64,000 nt of DNA from Macrothele yani. Taxonomy: Eukaryota; Arthropoda; Arachnida; Araneae; Macrothelidae. Positions 1 through 11,074 of this stretch are shown here, piece by piece (position 1 is the first letter of the stretch; each line of letters begins with the position of its first letter). The notes below the pieces were generated by a model. It searched no databases. It was not told where the DNA came from and was given only the letters and a program-made list of their open reading frames with translations. The position numbers were made by a program, and so were the translations under genes. The stretch is taken from assembly GCA_039090855.1 (NCBI GenBank), contig CM077001.1, positions 120,220,922 through 120,284,921 on the forward strand, given 5' to 3'.

Positions 1-2
1 AT

Positions 3-392
3 GACGGATTTTCTGGCAACGAATCTCGAGTTGATGAGAGCTCGACTGAGCCTTCGCTGAAACGTCGTGGTTCTTCTCGAAGACGCCCACAGAAGAAGCA
101 GACTGCCGCATCACCCCGTATCTCTCCCCGTACTGGTAGTGCCTCTCGGAAGAACTCACCATCAAAGGCTGCTACCTCTTCTGTCCAGGCCGACGAAGAG
201 CCTTCTCTCAAATTTGAGGATCTTGTCGAATACCTTAAGGATGGCTCGGTTCCTACTGGGCCGATTTCATATGAAGATTTACATCAATACCTGTCACATA
301 AGACAGACCACTCCACAACGCATGCTTTACTCTCAAAGTACGCATCGTTTCTCCCTCTAGTGCTTGATCAGATCCAAGTCCTTAATCAATGA
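3..392 (+). pseudogene. ORF1 (C-terminal part) of the Tx1-like LINE
   Basis: An open frame enters from the left edge and runs to TGA at 390-392. The product is rich in Ser, Arg and Lys at first (an RRGSSRRRPQKK-type basic stretch), then turns acidic and hydrophobic. The same frame stays open after the stop to about 525, reading on with FSHLRKEHPWAKTYF, so the TGA may be an acquired nonsense mutation. This frame overlaps the start of the endonuclease frame, the usual tight ORF1/ORF2 arrangement in such LINEs. No zinc knuckle or RRM is visible in the part present. The role as an RNA-binding ORF1 protein is inferred from position. Confidence 0.55.
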
Positions 393-498
393 TTCTCCCA
401 CCTTCGCAAGGAACATCCGTGGGCTAAAACCTATTTTAATCGACTCAAATCATTTCTTCCTGTTGTGAAGGTTCTTCAGCAAGCATTAATGGAAAAAA

Positions 499-1630
499 GT
501 CTTCAAGATTGTATCTCTTAATTGCAGGGGATTTTCATCCTCATTTTCTAATGCCTTGGTACATGAAGACCTCACTCCGTTAGGAGCTGATCTTCTGTTA
601 CTACAAGAGACAAATTGCCAATCCACTACGATACTCTCACGATGGCGCCATTGGAACTACACATTTCACCATGCCTACCAACTATCACCCCATAGTGGTC
701 TAGCTATAGGTATCCGCCGTACTTTCAACTCCATTATCACCTCTTTTTCGGTTCGAAACTTATGTCGAGACCTATTACAGTGTGCATCATTCACCATAGC
801 TTCCACATCTTATCATATATTTAATATTTATATTCCAAGCTGTTCAACCCACTTGACAATACTTTTTACTCGCCTTCGTCGTGCCTTATCTCGCATTCCC
901 CCATAGATCATGTTTTAAGTAAAGGGGATTTCAATTGCACTCTGAATCCTACCCTGGACCGATCTCCTTCCACCAGAGAACGCCGTGTTAACTTGGTGAA
1001 TCTTCTTCAGTCCGTGGTCTCCGACAACTCATTATTGATGTTCACCGTCACTTCTATCCTTCATCGACTGTACATACTTGGCGCTCGCAACATAATCAAA
1101 ATCCGTACACAGCTCGCCTTGACAGATACTACGCCTCATCTACTCTGCTTACAGCTGTGACAGAATCTATTATCACTCCTACAGCTTCTTCTGACCATTG
1201 TGCCATCGTTCTTATTGTTCAAGCAGTTCCAGCACAACCCCGTACAACTCGTCCATGGACTCTTGACGACACTCTTCTTACAGATCCAGACTTCTGTACT
1301 TCAGTACGCTCCTTCCTTGAGGACAAACGACCTCAACTTCAATCAGCTCCTTGTGGTCTGACTTTTTGTTTGGAAATTAAACAGCAACTCGTTCTCCACG
1401 TTCGCAAACTTTCTTTTAAAGCAAAAATGCTTCAAAACATGCGTCTCAACCATGTCCGTTCCATGATCTCCATCCTAAGCCTAAGTGATCCTCTCTTTTG
1501 CCACTATCAAGAAGAACTGCGATCAATCCTCCTTCCTCTGGCTCAACAAGTTCTACGACGTCTCCGGCTACAACATCTATCGCCAGACGCATCCAATTAC
1601 GATTTCTTTACATCCATGGAAAAAACATGA
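499..1630 (+). pseudogene. ORF2 N-terminal region: APE-like endonuclease, frameshifted
   Basis: The frame beginning about 499 reads KIVSLNCRGFSSSF and then LLLLQETNCQ near 594-623. This is the usual first block of the LINE APE endonuclease with its catalytic Glu. It stops at 906. The next block, a GDFNCTLNP-type Asp/Asn motif followed by DRSPSTRE, is readable in another frame at about 926-1000. The final TASSDHCAIV motif with the catalytic Asp-His pair lies in the frame from 1157 to 1630. All three core motifs are present but spread over at least three frames, so the enzyme is dead. In life it nicks target DNA to prime reverse transcription. Confidence 0.75.
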
Positions 1631-1675
1631 ACAGCATCGAATTCACTCCGGCACCTTCGCCTTCCATCTGGAGAG

Positions 1676-3319
1676 ATGTCTGATGATCCACTCACTCTAT
1701 GTTCCCAGGTCCGAAAGTTCCATACAGAGAAGTTCTGTGAATCTCCTCCGCCATCCTCTTCAGCTTTGGCATCACTTCTTTCTAACCTACCACAAGTTCC
1801 TCCCCATCTTGCCTCTTCCCTCCTTCTTCCTCCCACGTTCTCGGAACTATCCTCTACGTTTTCTTCTTTAAACTCTAGTGCCGCACCGGGTCCGGACGGC
1901 CTCACTTTCCTCTTTTATAAAACCTTTCTACCTCTCCTTCTACCATTTCTCTTTTCTGCACTTTCTGCTGCTTTCAATCACTCCCCTCTGCCAAGGCGAT
2001 TCACAGTAGCATATATTGTCCTATTCCCTAAGAAAGGTGATCTCCTTGACCTGGGGAATTGGCGCCCTATCTCCCTCTTAAATCTAGATTATAAACTTTA
2101 TACTAAACTTCTTTCCCAACGCCTTAACCCCATTCTCACTCACATTATCTCCCCAAATCAAACTTACACAGTTCCCGGCCGTTCACTTTCTCATAACATC
2201 CATCTACTTAATGATCTCATCCATCTTGCCCGATTTCGCTCTGAACCCCTCGCCCTTCTCTCTCTTGACCAACAATCCGCTTTTGATAATATCTCACATT
2301 CCTATCTAACGGCTACACTCCTTCACTTCGGTTTTCCTCCTTCTTTCGTCTCTCTTCTTTTCTCACTCTATCAAGACGCCGTTCTCCAGGTCAAGCTGCC
2401 CACCTTTCTCACAGCGCCCATTCCCTTCCGCCGGGGAGTGCGGCAGGGTTGCCCACTCTCCGGACAACTCTTTGCAATCGCAATTGAACCATTCCTCCGC
2501 TCTGTACACCAATCCTTTAAAGCAGTTCTGCCACCACTCTCTGCCTGCATAAGACATCATGCCAGTACCTCTGTTGCATACGCAGATGATGTCACCATCT
2601 GCATCCGTCATGACTCACAGTTTCCGTGTCTCCAACGTCTATTCGCAGCTTATGCATCATGCTCCGGTGCAGCGCTCAACTCATCTAAAAGCACTGGTTT
2701 ATGGTTCGGCTCATGGGCACATCGTGTAGACACCCTTTGGGGAGCAAGCTGGTCGTCCATCTCACAGCGCTTCCTTGGAGTTCATCTTGGTTCCTTGCAA
2801 GCTGCCCCCCTCTACACGTGGAATGCTATCCACCCACGCTTGCTCAGGTCAACTGCCTCCTGGAGGAGAGCCCAGTTCTGCTCATCATTCTTCCAGAGAG
2901 CTCGCCTCTCTCGAACCTACCTAATCTTCTTGTGCACACACTCCTGGCTTGGTGTCAAGTCTCTACAACTCCGCCTTCATGAAATCCCCCGATGTCTTAC
3001 TTCTCTGATATGGGCCTGCCACCACTGGGTCAGTGCCAAAAAGCTTTGCCTCCCTCCGGATCACGGCGGCATTGGACTCATTGATACACAGGAGTACTAC
3101 AAGGCCGTCAGAATTACTACTTTTCTCCGTCTCTTCACGTCGCCAGTACCAGATGCCGTTTTAGTTAGGGACGTCATCGCCTCCCCGAGCAACCCTAGCT
3201 TTTCCTTTCTCTCCTTACTACTTATGGACCACCGACCCCTCACCCTCATTCGACTTCACCCTGTTTACCGTGAAGCTCTAACTTTCCTTCGTTCCCTCCC
3301 TCTCTCGTTCTCCACCTGA
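1676..3319 (+). pseudogene. ORF2 reverse transcriptase domain of the Tx1-like LINE
   Basis: A 547-codon open frame. Residues 69-75 give the APGPDG entry motif, about 125-135 NWRPISLLN, about 165-180 the QTYTVPGRSLSHNI block characteristic of the L1/Tx1 group, about 197-206 SLDQQSAFDN with the first catalytic Asp, about 253 GVRQGCPLS, and 302-305 the YADD catalytic box (nt 2579-2590). The RT core is therefore uninterrupted although both flanks are frameshifted. The ATG at 1676 is not the native start. The real ORF2 would begin near 490. Codons are strikingly pyrimidine-rich on the coding strand, unlike the A-rich Jockey element inserted downstream. Confidence 0.85.
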
Positions 3320-3510
3320 TTCCACAACTGAGCTCCTTGCTGAACCCCTCTTTTATTCTTCGATTCTTCACCCCTTTCATCTTCCGTACTTTGCCTATCC
3401 TACCTGACTCCGAGCAGGTGTAGTAACAGTTAAAGATCTCACTAACCCTGAACTTTCCTGGCGACCCTTCGCCAGCCTCCCTCCCTCTCTTCTCCTCTCC
3501 TCCTCCTCTC

Positions 3511-4329
3511 GTGACATCTACGACTATTATTCTTTCATCTATCATTTCTCAATTTCCTCATCTTGCTTCCCACTCAGGTCTTTCCTTTGTTCCTTCTGCT
3601 TCTCTCCCATTTCCTCTTTTCTTGCTTACTTCTGGCTCAGCTCATCCCATTTCCTCTCTCTCGGTGTCATCTCTTTATCGGTTCCTCTCTATGTCTCATT
3701 CTTCTCCTCCTCTCCCCATTCCTGATGTTACCCCTGCTGTCACTTCTACGGTGTGGTCCGCCGCCCTGTCTCCTCTTTCTGCTCCTCTAGAAATTAATAC
3801 CCATTGGCTTTTCCTCCATCGCCGCCTTCCTGTTCCCTCCGTTCTTTTCCGAATGTCTCTTCTCGATTCCCCTCTTTGCCCTTTCTGTGCTCGGGAGGCT
3901 GATGTCTCCCATGTCTATCAACACTGTGTTATATTACTCCCAATGCTGAACTTGGCATTTACTATCGCCCAATGTTCCATTACAGCAGATCTTACATTTG
4001 ATGCATATCGGACTCTTCTGCTACAGAACTCTCCCCCAGTCAAGCTTCCATCAGTCTGTGCCTATATTTTTATTTTAGCGAAGCATGTAATCTACGTGTT
4101 TCATCAACGCTGCAGAGATTTGACTACTCCTCTGACTGTGCATGAAGCTTCTACGGCATTGTTATGCCACTTCCGCGACCGCCTGACATCTCGACTTCGG
4201 GTAGAGTATTCTGTTGCAGTTACTCAGCGTCGGGAGAGCCAGTTCCTTGTCACCTGGTCACCGGCTGCCTCATGGTTTACCAGCTCGCCAGCGTCATTGT
4301 ACCTGACGGTCGGCAGATTTGGTATTTGA
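3511..4329 (+). pseudogene. ORF2 C-terminal domain with CCHC (zf-RVT-like) finger
   Basis: 272 codons in a frame different from the RT, so at least one frameshift lies between 3319 and 3511. Around residues 125-145 it reads CPFCAREADVSHVYQHC, a Cx2Cx7Hx4C finger preceded by LHRRLPVP, as in the C-terminal domain of Tx1 and L1-type ORF2 proteins. The finger is thought to bind template RNA. The ORF stop at 4327-4329 is a plausible native end of ORF2. Confidence 0.75.
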
Positions 4330-4439
4330 CCTTTTTGAATCAGAAATGCATATGTAATCTCAACAATCTGTTTTAAAGATCTTTGCGCAGCTTGGAAATT
4401 TACCGCACTGGTTTTTTTTATAAAGGGCTATACGTGTTT

Positions 4440-5530
4440 ACACAGCAAATTGTTTTTGTGACACTCATCTTGTATTTTTTTTTCTTACATTGACGTTCAA
4501 GTTAGTTCGTCTTTCGATTACATTTTGAGTATAAATATTGCAGTTAGTCATTAGCATAGTGCTGTATAAACATATAAACTGTTTCTGTCCTTTGTAACCA
4601 TCTTTTTTTTTTTTATAACGTTTCTCTGCTTCATTAATTGCATAGTGTTGTTTTTTTGTAATTTTGTTCTATTTTGTTTCCCGAACATGTTTGCACTGTG
4701 CTGTATAATTGTACATAGTTTTAAAAATATTGCGGAACAAGTAATCCATCTTATTTGCATCAGGATGTCCAAGTTTAGGGATTTCCTGTTATAAAACATT
4801 CCATTGATTTGTCTGATAATCAGTTTTTCAATTGCATAGTACTGTACATCCTTGTAAATATGTTGTGTTAAAACTCACTGTCATATCATACCTTCTTTCA
4901 AGAGACATGTTGACTAATGATTCTTACTGTATTTATTTTTGCACAAGTTAGTCAATTGCATGGTGTTGTACTCATGAGTAATATATTTTGAAAAACATTT
5001 TACCTATTTTGTTCTTTTGTGTGAGGTGATGCTTGGTACTATCATTCTTCTATTACTAAATATGGATAGTGAGAATATGTTAAAGCTTTATTCATCGTGT
5101 GTTTTCTTATTCTACTTACATTTTCTATCTGGTCAACAGAATAGTGTTACATTTCTGTATATGGTCCTATTTTGATTTGTAACATGTTGACACTGTGCTG
5201 TATATTTGTACATTGTTTCTGAATATTGCCGAACAGGTAATATGTTCTATTTATACCAGGAAGTCCAAGTTTGTTCTTCCCTTGATATTCATCATTTCAT
5301 TGATTTGTCTTATGATCAGTTTGTCACTTGCTTTGTACTGTACATTCTTGTAACTATGGTGTGTTAAAACTTACTGTCTTATTGTACTTTCTTTGCAAGA
5401 GAAATGTTGTCTCATGAAGCTCTCAATATTTTCTTGAACAAGTTTGTTAATCGCACAGCAATGCACTTATGAGCAATAAGTTTTTGTTAAAATCCTTCCT
5501 AATTTGGTTCTGTTGTGTTTGGAGATGCCC
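4440..5530 (+). repeat. Diverged tandem repeat (about 490-bp units) forming the LINE 3' UTR
   Basis: About 4688-5035 and 5180-5530 align with each other along their length. Shared landmarks include CACTGTGCTGTATA, GATTTGTCT.ATGATCAGTTT, TACTGTACAT.CTTGTAA and GTGTTAAAACT.ACTGTC. A partial earlier unit occurs at about 4450-4620, and a further one at 12952-13139 after the Jockey insertion. Units differ by substitutions and small indels, so the duplication is old. No coding potential is seen. Confidence 0.7.
5519..5530 (+). repeat. Left target-site duplication of the Jockey element
   Basis: TTGGAGATGCCC occurs here and again at 12940-12951, exactly where the flanking tandem-repeat sequence stops and resumes in register. 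Confidence 0.85.
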
Positions 5531-6099
5531 CTCAGTTGCCCTTTGGATTCCGTGCAGGAAGGTCGCACATCGTGTGAGCTCGTGCGAGTGAACTTTAGTG
5601 CAAGCTTTTCGTCGTCGTCGGCCGTTCGTCTTGTTCTGCGATTAGATAGTTTCTGGGTTACCAGTCTATCCGAATCAGTCCGGTTAGGGGATCTTTTAGT
5701 TGTTAAGCTTTTTTCAAAGCTCAATTAAAATTTTCTCGAATCCACTTCTCTTCGTTTCAGCTTCAAGCCCATCGAAAAAAATTAAGAGAATTTCAAGTTC
5801 TGATGTTGTAGAGCAAAAGCCTGACGCCAAGAAAAGCGATGCCGTTTCCCGTTCCACATCTACTTTCACGGGAAATCCGGAGTCAACTGAAAAGCCAGAT
5901 CCAAGAAGATCTAGAAGAATTAAGAACCTTCCGCCGGAACTTTGTCATAGTATCCAAAAAAGAACAAGAAGAAGATTGGTAGGTAAAAAACTTTCTTATT
6001 CTGTGCCTCAGAAAATTCTAGGCATGTCATCTGACAAAAAAGTTGTCGATGACTCTTGTATGTCTGTGCCAATTCCAGACATAATATCTGAGAAAATAT

Positions 6100-6330
6100 C
6101 AGATATGAAAAAAACACCGGTGAGATGCCCGGGCGATGGGATTTCTGAAAAAATTACAAATATCATTAAAACACCGAAGAGATGCTCGGGCGATGGGATA
6201 TCTGATAAAATCTCAGATATCATTAAAACACCGGAGAGATGCCCGGGCGATGGGATATTTGTAAAATTTTCAGATTTCAATAAAACACCGGTGGGATGCC
6301 CGGGCGATGGAATATCTGAGAAAATACCAG
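6100..6330 (+). repeat. 63-bp in-frame tandem repeat in ORF1 (about 4 copies)
   Basis: ACACCGGWGRGATGCCCGGG-type blocks recur every 63 bp, encoding the 21-residue PGDGISEKI repeat. Copies differ by a few bases. Confidence 0.85.
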
Positions 6331-6449
6331 ATATGATTTATGAAAAGTCCGAGAAAATTCCGGACAACCTTACCCAAGAGGAAGGTTTTATAGAAAATAG
6401 ACCTGAGACAGCTTCGGCGTCAGGCTTTTGCAATGAAAAAAAAAAAAAA

Positions 6450-6465
6450 GGCCCTTTTTGGGGCC
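6450..6465 (+). other. Histone-type stem-loop motif 1 (in ORF1)
   Basis: GGCCCTTTTTGGGGCC after 15 A. Six-bp stem, four-base loop. It differs from the histone consensus GGYYCUUHUHARRRCC at one position (A to G, still a wobble pair). Confidence 0.6.
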
Positions 6466-6604
6466 GAGTACTTTTTCAATAAAGTTACTGTGCAAATACA
6501 AAACACAAAAAGGGTTGAAATAAAAGAACAACCTCAGTCATCTTATGAGCATAAGTTAAGCTCAAAAATAAAGAATGCTGTAAATGACACAGAATTAATG
6601 AAAA

Positions 6605-7214
6605 ATGACACAAATAAATACCTGCGTAATATTAATTTATTACACAGAGAAAAAAAGAGTTGTCCCTAAAAGCAAGGTACAGAACTCTGTGCTAAAAGAA
6701 AGGATTGAAAAACATCGCAAAAATTTCCAAAACACAAATGTGACAGAGAAATTGATTGCCGATGTTGACAAATATCTCGGCGAGAAAAAAAAAAAAGGCC
6801 CTTTTAAGAGCCTGATACAGAATTCTGTGCCCCAAGAAAAAATAAAAAAATATCGCAAAAAAAAATTCCAAAACACAAAAGTGATAGAGAAATTAATTGT
6901 TGATGTTGATAAAAATATAGATGAAAATGCTACGCATAAGCAAAAAAAACTGGTTACTCCAACCGTGGAAAAACCAAAATATTTCGCTGGCAGGCTTAGC
7001 AAAGAAATTAAAGAGGCAGAAAAAAATAACTGTAATGAAGAGGCTCAATTGCAGTATGCTAATAACAACGATGAAGAAAAAAACAACGGCATATTTAGGG
7101 GCCGTTCATTTTCCTCTTTCTCTGAGGAAGGGGGAAAAAAACAACTGCATTTTTAAGGGCCGTTCATTTTCCTCCTTCTCTGAGGAAGGGGGAAAAAAAC
7201 AACGGCATTTTTAA
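6605..7214 (+). pseudogene. Jockey ORF1 continuation, frameshifted, with two Lys-rich repeats
   Basis: Two protein repeats of about 38 residues can be aligned: VQNSVLKERIEKHRKNFQNT... and IQNSVPQEKIKKYRKKKFQNT..., each ending EKLIxDVDK. Between them sits KKKKGPFKS, encoded by an A-run plus a hairpin. Downstream the frames from 6605 and 6921 overlap and enter a block of GIFRGRSFSSFSEE repeats. The frequent frame changes at A-runs suggest length changes in homopolymers broke a once continuous ORF1. Confidence 0.5.
6797..6812 (+). other. Histone-type stem-loop motif 2 (in ORF1)
   Basis: GGCCCTTTTAAGAGCC after 12 A. Fits GGYYCUUHUHARRRCC at all 16 positions. Confidence 0.65.
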
Positions 7215-7445
7215 GGGCCGTTCATTTTCCTCCTTCTCTGAGGAAGGGGGTAAAAAAACAACGGCATATTTAGGAGCCGTTCATTCTCATCTTCCTCCTT
7301 CTCTGAGGAAAGGGGGAAAAAAAACAACGGCATTTTTAGGGGCCGTTCATTCTCATTTTCCACCTTCTCTGAGGAAAGGGGAAAAAAAACAACGGCATTT
7401 TTAGGGGCCGATCATTTTCATTTTCCTCCTTCTCTGAAGAAGAAA
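7075..7445 (+). repeat. About 60-bp tandem repeat: A-run + degenerate hairpin + Ser/Glu-coding segment (6 copies)
   Basis: Hairpin-like cores GGCATTTTTARGGGCC begin at 7088, 7146, 7204, 7263, 7329 and 7393. Each follows an AAAAAACAAC stretch and precedes GTTCATTTTCCTCCTTCTCT. The core keeps the outer GGC/GCC pairs of the 6450 and 6797 hairpins but has mismatched inner pairs. Confidence 0.8.
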
Positions 7446-7535
7446 AACGCCCTCTTAGTGAAACCTTTCCCTCATTCTCTGAGGAAGAAAGCAAATTTGA
7501 CCTATTAATTAAAAAAGTTAAAGGAATGTCCACGA

Positions 7536-8903
7536 GTGAGAAACTTACGGAAAAAAATAAATGGAGAAACCGATAAAAAACAAAAAAATGGTGAATGGAC
7601 CATCAATCAAATAGCAGAATTAGCTGCCAAACTGGTCAAAAGCAAGGAAGCAATCAATTGTAATTCTGACCAAGTTATCGAAATTAACAGCAATATAAAT
7701 AAAATTGATACAGTAAAAAATGATGAAAAAAAAACCGAGGATGAATTTTTCTCCTCTGAAACAAATGGACTTAACATATTAATTTGGAATGCGCAAGGCA
7801 TCAAAAGGCAGCATAGAGAATTCTTAGCCTACCTAAAATACAAAAAAATTGACATTGCGCTAATTAATGAATCCTGGCTAATGGACAGAATTAAATTCAA
7901 AATTCCCAACTACAAGGTTTACAGAAAAGACAAAACCTCCCAAAGTGGGGGAATTTTGATTGCAGTGAAAGATAAACTAGAGCAAAGTGAAGCGATATGC
8001 AACACAGAGGATGGCATGGAAGCGCACTCGGTTATAATTCAAACAAAAAATAACCCGATTAAATTTACGGCACTATACAATCATCCCAAACACACTATTA
8101 CCAGGGAAGCTATAGATAAGCTTTTCGAGGAAAATATTCCTACGGTCATTGCGGGAGATTTTAATAGTAAACACCGCTATTGGCACTGCCCAAGAGCTAA
8201 TAAAAGTGGGAACAATATTTTCAGATATCTTTTAAACCAAAACATTGACTTGGGGGCGCCTTCTGAACCCACACGAACGGCGCTCAGAGGAACTAGCAAT
8301 ATACTAGATTTTGCACTCCTGAAGAATAATAAATATTACTTTGAAATTCATACTGAGGCGGCACTCTCCTCTGACCACAATCCAGTTCACCTCCAGCTTT
8401 ATACTGACAAAACTGTGAAGGTAGCACCCAAAATGGTCACTAACTTCAAGCAATTTGAAGGGAAAATTAAACTGGTGCCACCCCCAGTAATTGGAGACTG
8501 TAATAGCAAAGAAGAAACTGACACAGCTATTAAACTCTTTAACCTCGCCATTAAAAAAATTATGGAAGAATGTCAAACTCCTGCTAAAGAGAAAAAAAAT
8601 CCGTACTATTTACCCAAAGAAATTTTGGAACTTATAAAAGAAAAAAATAGGTACCGAAGCAAGTGGCAAAGAACAAGAAATAAAACGTTCTATGACCTTT
8701 ATTGCTGCATAAATAGACAAATTAAAAGAGAAATCAGAAAATTCGAGAATAGGTCATGGGGTCAAGTATTAGAGGAGGCTCATATTGACTACTCTGAAAA
8801 TTCGGATAAAAAAAACAAAATGACTCTATGGAATCTTACGTCGAGCTTGCAAAATAAAAATGTCAAATTACTCCCACCCCTTCAAAAGAAGATGGGACGG
8901 TAG
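7536..8903 (+). pseudogene. Jockey ORF2, endonuclease half
   Basis: 455 codons. The APE-type endonuclease runs from about residue 78 (LNILIWNAQGIKRQ) through INESW (catalytic Glu), about 206 AGDFNSKHRYWHC (catalytic Asp/Asn), about 250 TSNILDFAL, to about 278 SSDHNPVHL (catalytic Asp-His). All catalytic residues are kept. The pattern GDFN.KH..W.C and PTR...GTSNILDFAL is typical of the Jockey clade. The frame stops at 8901-8903. The protein resumes in the next frame at EDGTVVRTDEEKAEIFANSL (about 8888 onward), so a single indel near 8880-8888 separates the two halves. Confidence 0.85.
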
Positions 8904-10260
8904 TTAGAACTGACGAAGAAAAAGCAGAAATTTTTGCAAACTCACTAGAAAAACAGTTTAAAATAAATGACATCCCTGACACTGATGTAGCCATTAAAAT
9001 GAAAAAGGCCCTGAATACTTATTTTAGACACGCGGAGGATGTAGAAAATTCTAGAGTCATCGCCCAAAGTGCACAACTCTATGAAGAATTTACTAGTAAA
9101 AAAAAACCTGTATTAACATCCCCAATTAAAAGCAAAGAGAAAATCTCTTTTAAAAAAAATAGAAGCACAAGGCAAAGAAAACAACAGCCAAAAGTACAAA
9201 ATGCTACGGTCTCCTTTACGTCCGATAGACAAGTTAAAGGTGCTACGACCTCTCGCGGGTCCGGAACGCCAGAAACTGAAAAGATCAGAAATAAAAAAAG
9301 GCCTTTTAAGGGCCAAAAAAAAATTTTTGTTCCTCCTGACTTTGAAAAACCACTACCCATCAGTGAAAGGGAAGTTAAGTTTCATATTAACAATCTTAAA
9401 AATAAAAAGGCACCAGGCAATGATGGCATAAATAATAAAATTATGAAAACATTACCGGAAGAGTATGTGCAAACCCTTACTAAAATATACAATTGTGCCA
9501 TTAAATTAAATTATTTCCCTGATATTTGGAAGACAGCAGAGGTAATACTATTACCCAAGCCAGGCAAAACCCCGGCAATTCCTGAAAATCACAGACCGAT
9601 TTCGTTGCTCCCAACCATGGGAAAAATCTTTGAAAAAATAATTCTTATTAGAATGCAACAATTCTGTGAGGAATTCCCAGTAATTCCATTTACTCAAGGA
9701 GGTTTTAGAGATAAACACTCCACGGTGCACCAACTCTCTAGAATAACTGAAAAATGTGCTGAAGGAATTATAAAAAAGGAACACACAGCAGCCATATTTC
9801 TGGATGGGGCAAAAGCATTCGATAAATGCCCACATGAGGCAATTATCTACAAGCTAATAGCACATGATTTCCCACCCTGGATTATACATATAATCAAATC
9901 ATACCTCACTAACAGAACATTCTGTGTAAAAATCAATGGGAAAAAATCGTTAAAAAAAAAAAAATCGAAGCTGGTGTACCTCAAGGCAGTGTACTCGCAC
10001 CAACGCTGTATTCTATCTTTACGTCAGACTTTCCCAACTATAATAACAGGAATCTGACTACAGCTCTCTATGCTGATGACACTGCACTCGCTTATACTTC
10101 CAAAAATAAAAATCAAGCAACTTTCATGTTGCAACATTATGTTGAAAAACTTGAGAAATATTTCTTAGATTGGAAAATTAAAATCAATACCGAAAAAACT
10201 CAAGCAATTCTATTTTCTAGGATTAAATGCAATCACAATCCAGACTTTGAAATAGAAATG
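8890..10260 (+). pseudogene. Jockey ORF2, reverse transcriptase half
   Basis: Frame open through 10057: KAPGNDGINNKIM (about 9405), LLPKPGK, NHRPISLLPTMGKIFEK, FLDGAKAFDK (9793-9822; first catalytic Asp, with Gly where Jockey RTs usually have Val). A 13-A run at 9951-9963 then shifts frame, and the protein continues with EAGVPQGSVLAPTLYSIF and ALYADDTALAY (YADD at 10069-10080). One indel in a homopolymer is thus all that splits the RT core. LPKPGK and YADDTA are Jockey-clade hallmarks. The thumb region follows to about 10260, where another A-run breaks the frame. Confidence 0.85.
9300..9314 (+). other. Histone-type stem-loop motif 3, 15-nt variant (in ORF2)
   Basis: GGCCTTTTAAGGGCC preceded by 7 A and followed by 9 A. 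One base shorter than the consensus but still self-complementary. Confidence 0.45.
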
Positions 10261-10431
10261 TATAAAAAAAAATACCTTGGGTAAATGATGTTAAATACTT
10301 AGGACTTTTCATGGACCACAACCTAAACTGGAACAAGCATATTAAAGAAACTGTGTCCAAATCTCTTAAGATCAGAGGAAGTCTCCAGCCAATAATAAAA
10401 AATAAAAAGGCTTAGCAGGAAAAACAAAACT

Positions 10432-10851
10432 TTGATATGGAAAGCCTGTATCAGCCCTGTTATTACTTATGCCTGTCCTATCTGGGGTAACTGCAACAAA
10501 CAGCAGAAAAATAAGATTACCTCATTTCAAAATAAAACCCTACGATATATGGTTGGACTTGATGGAAGAACTTCAAACCATGCTATCCGAAGCATGCTAA
10601 ATATTAACTCCATCCATTACACGATGTATGACTTAGCTTATAGATACTATGAAAAAGCTAAGATTCATCCTAATCCTCTAGTCAGAGCGGCCATTAACTA
10701 TACTGTCAATGAAACTGACAGTTATAAAAGGCCAAAAACTATCTTGAATAAAGTTCCAGAAATGAACCCAATTCACAGCTACCCTAGCAAAAAAATAACA
10801 ATAATTGGGACTAGGTTTAGAGGTTATTTCTCACCTATGAAGAATTTCTAA
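10432..10851 (+). pseudogene. Jockey ORF2 C-terminal region
   Basis: 139 codons: MIWKACISPVITYACPIWGNC at the N-terminus is the block that follows the RT thumb in Jockey-clade ORF2 proteins. The end, NPIHSYPSKKITIIGTRFRGYFSPMKNF, is the native C-terminus. The DNA encoding these last 28 codons is duplicated at 11234 and 11871 as part of the tandem 3' UTR copies. Confidence 0.75.
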
Positions 10852-10868
10852 TTAAAAAAAAAAAAAAA

Positions 10869-10884
10869 GGCTCTTTTAAGGGCC
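10869..10884 (+). other. Histone-type stem-loop motif 4 (3' UTR copy 1)
   Basis: GGCTCTTTTAAGGGCC after about 15 A, right after the ORF2 stop. Full fit to GGYYCUUHUHARRRCC: stem GGCUCU/AGGGCC with one U-G pair, loop UUUA. Confidence 0.75.
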
Positions 10885-10962
10885 TTACTCTGATTTGCAA
10901 ATTTACTTCACACATGTGAATTAATCTCGTTAAATAAAAAAAAAAAAAACAAAGAAGGGGTG

Positions 10963-10978
10963 GGCTCCTCTAAGAGCC
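10963..10978 (+). other. Histone-type stem-loop motif 5 (3' UTR copy 1)
   Basis: GGCTCCTCTAAGAGCC, one departure from consensus (position 6). It lies behind A-run and a purine-rich ACAAAGAAGGGG stretch. Confidence 0.55.
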
Positions 10979-11058
10979 GTACTCTGTTTTGAAAACATAC
11001 TTCACCCATGTGACGAAACCTAGTTAAATTAAAAATGAGAAAAAAAAAAAAAAAAAAG

Positions 11059-11074
11059 GGCTCTTTTAAGGGCC
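11059..11074 (+). other. Histone-type stem-loop motif 6 (3' UTR copy 1)
   Basis: GGCTCTTTTAAGGGCC behind an A-run and one extra G. Full consensus fit, followed by GAGCAAAATGTTGCAT. Confidence 0.7.

Larger units (their letters stand above)
5700..6482 (+). pseudogene. Jockey ORF1 (gag-like) protein, N-terminal part
   Basis: 260 codons. Residues 30-85 are basic and Ser-rich (PRRSRRIKNLP, KRTRRRL). Residues about 135-215 hold four 21-residue repeats built on KTPxRCPGDGISEKIxDII. The frame ends just after a 15-A run (6435-6449) followed by the first hairpin. Beyond that the protein continues in other frames. No CCHC knuckles of the usual Jockey ORF1 are seen. The role as an RNA-binding gag-like protein is inferred from position alone. 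Confidence 0.6.

Noticed and set aside
5467..5728. Overlapping short ORFs on both strands around 5467-5728
   Set aside because: They span the Jockey junction and its 5' UTR. No motif, and the boundary crosses two different elements.
6450..6465. Reading the GGCCCTTTT...GGGGCC hairpins as bacterial rho-independent terminators
   Set aside because: They follow A-runs and are not followed by T-runs on the sense strand, and the context is an animal LINE. On the opposite strand each has a following T-run, but nothing else in the window is bacterial.
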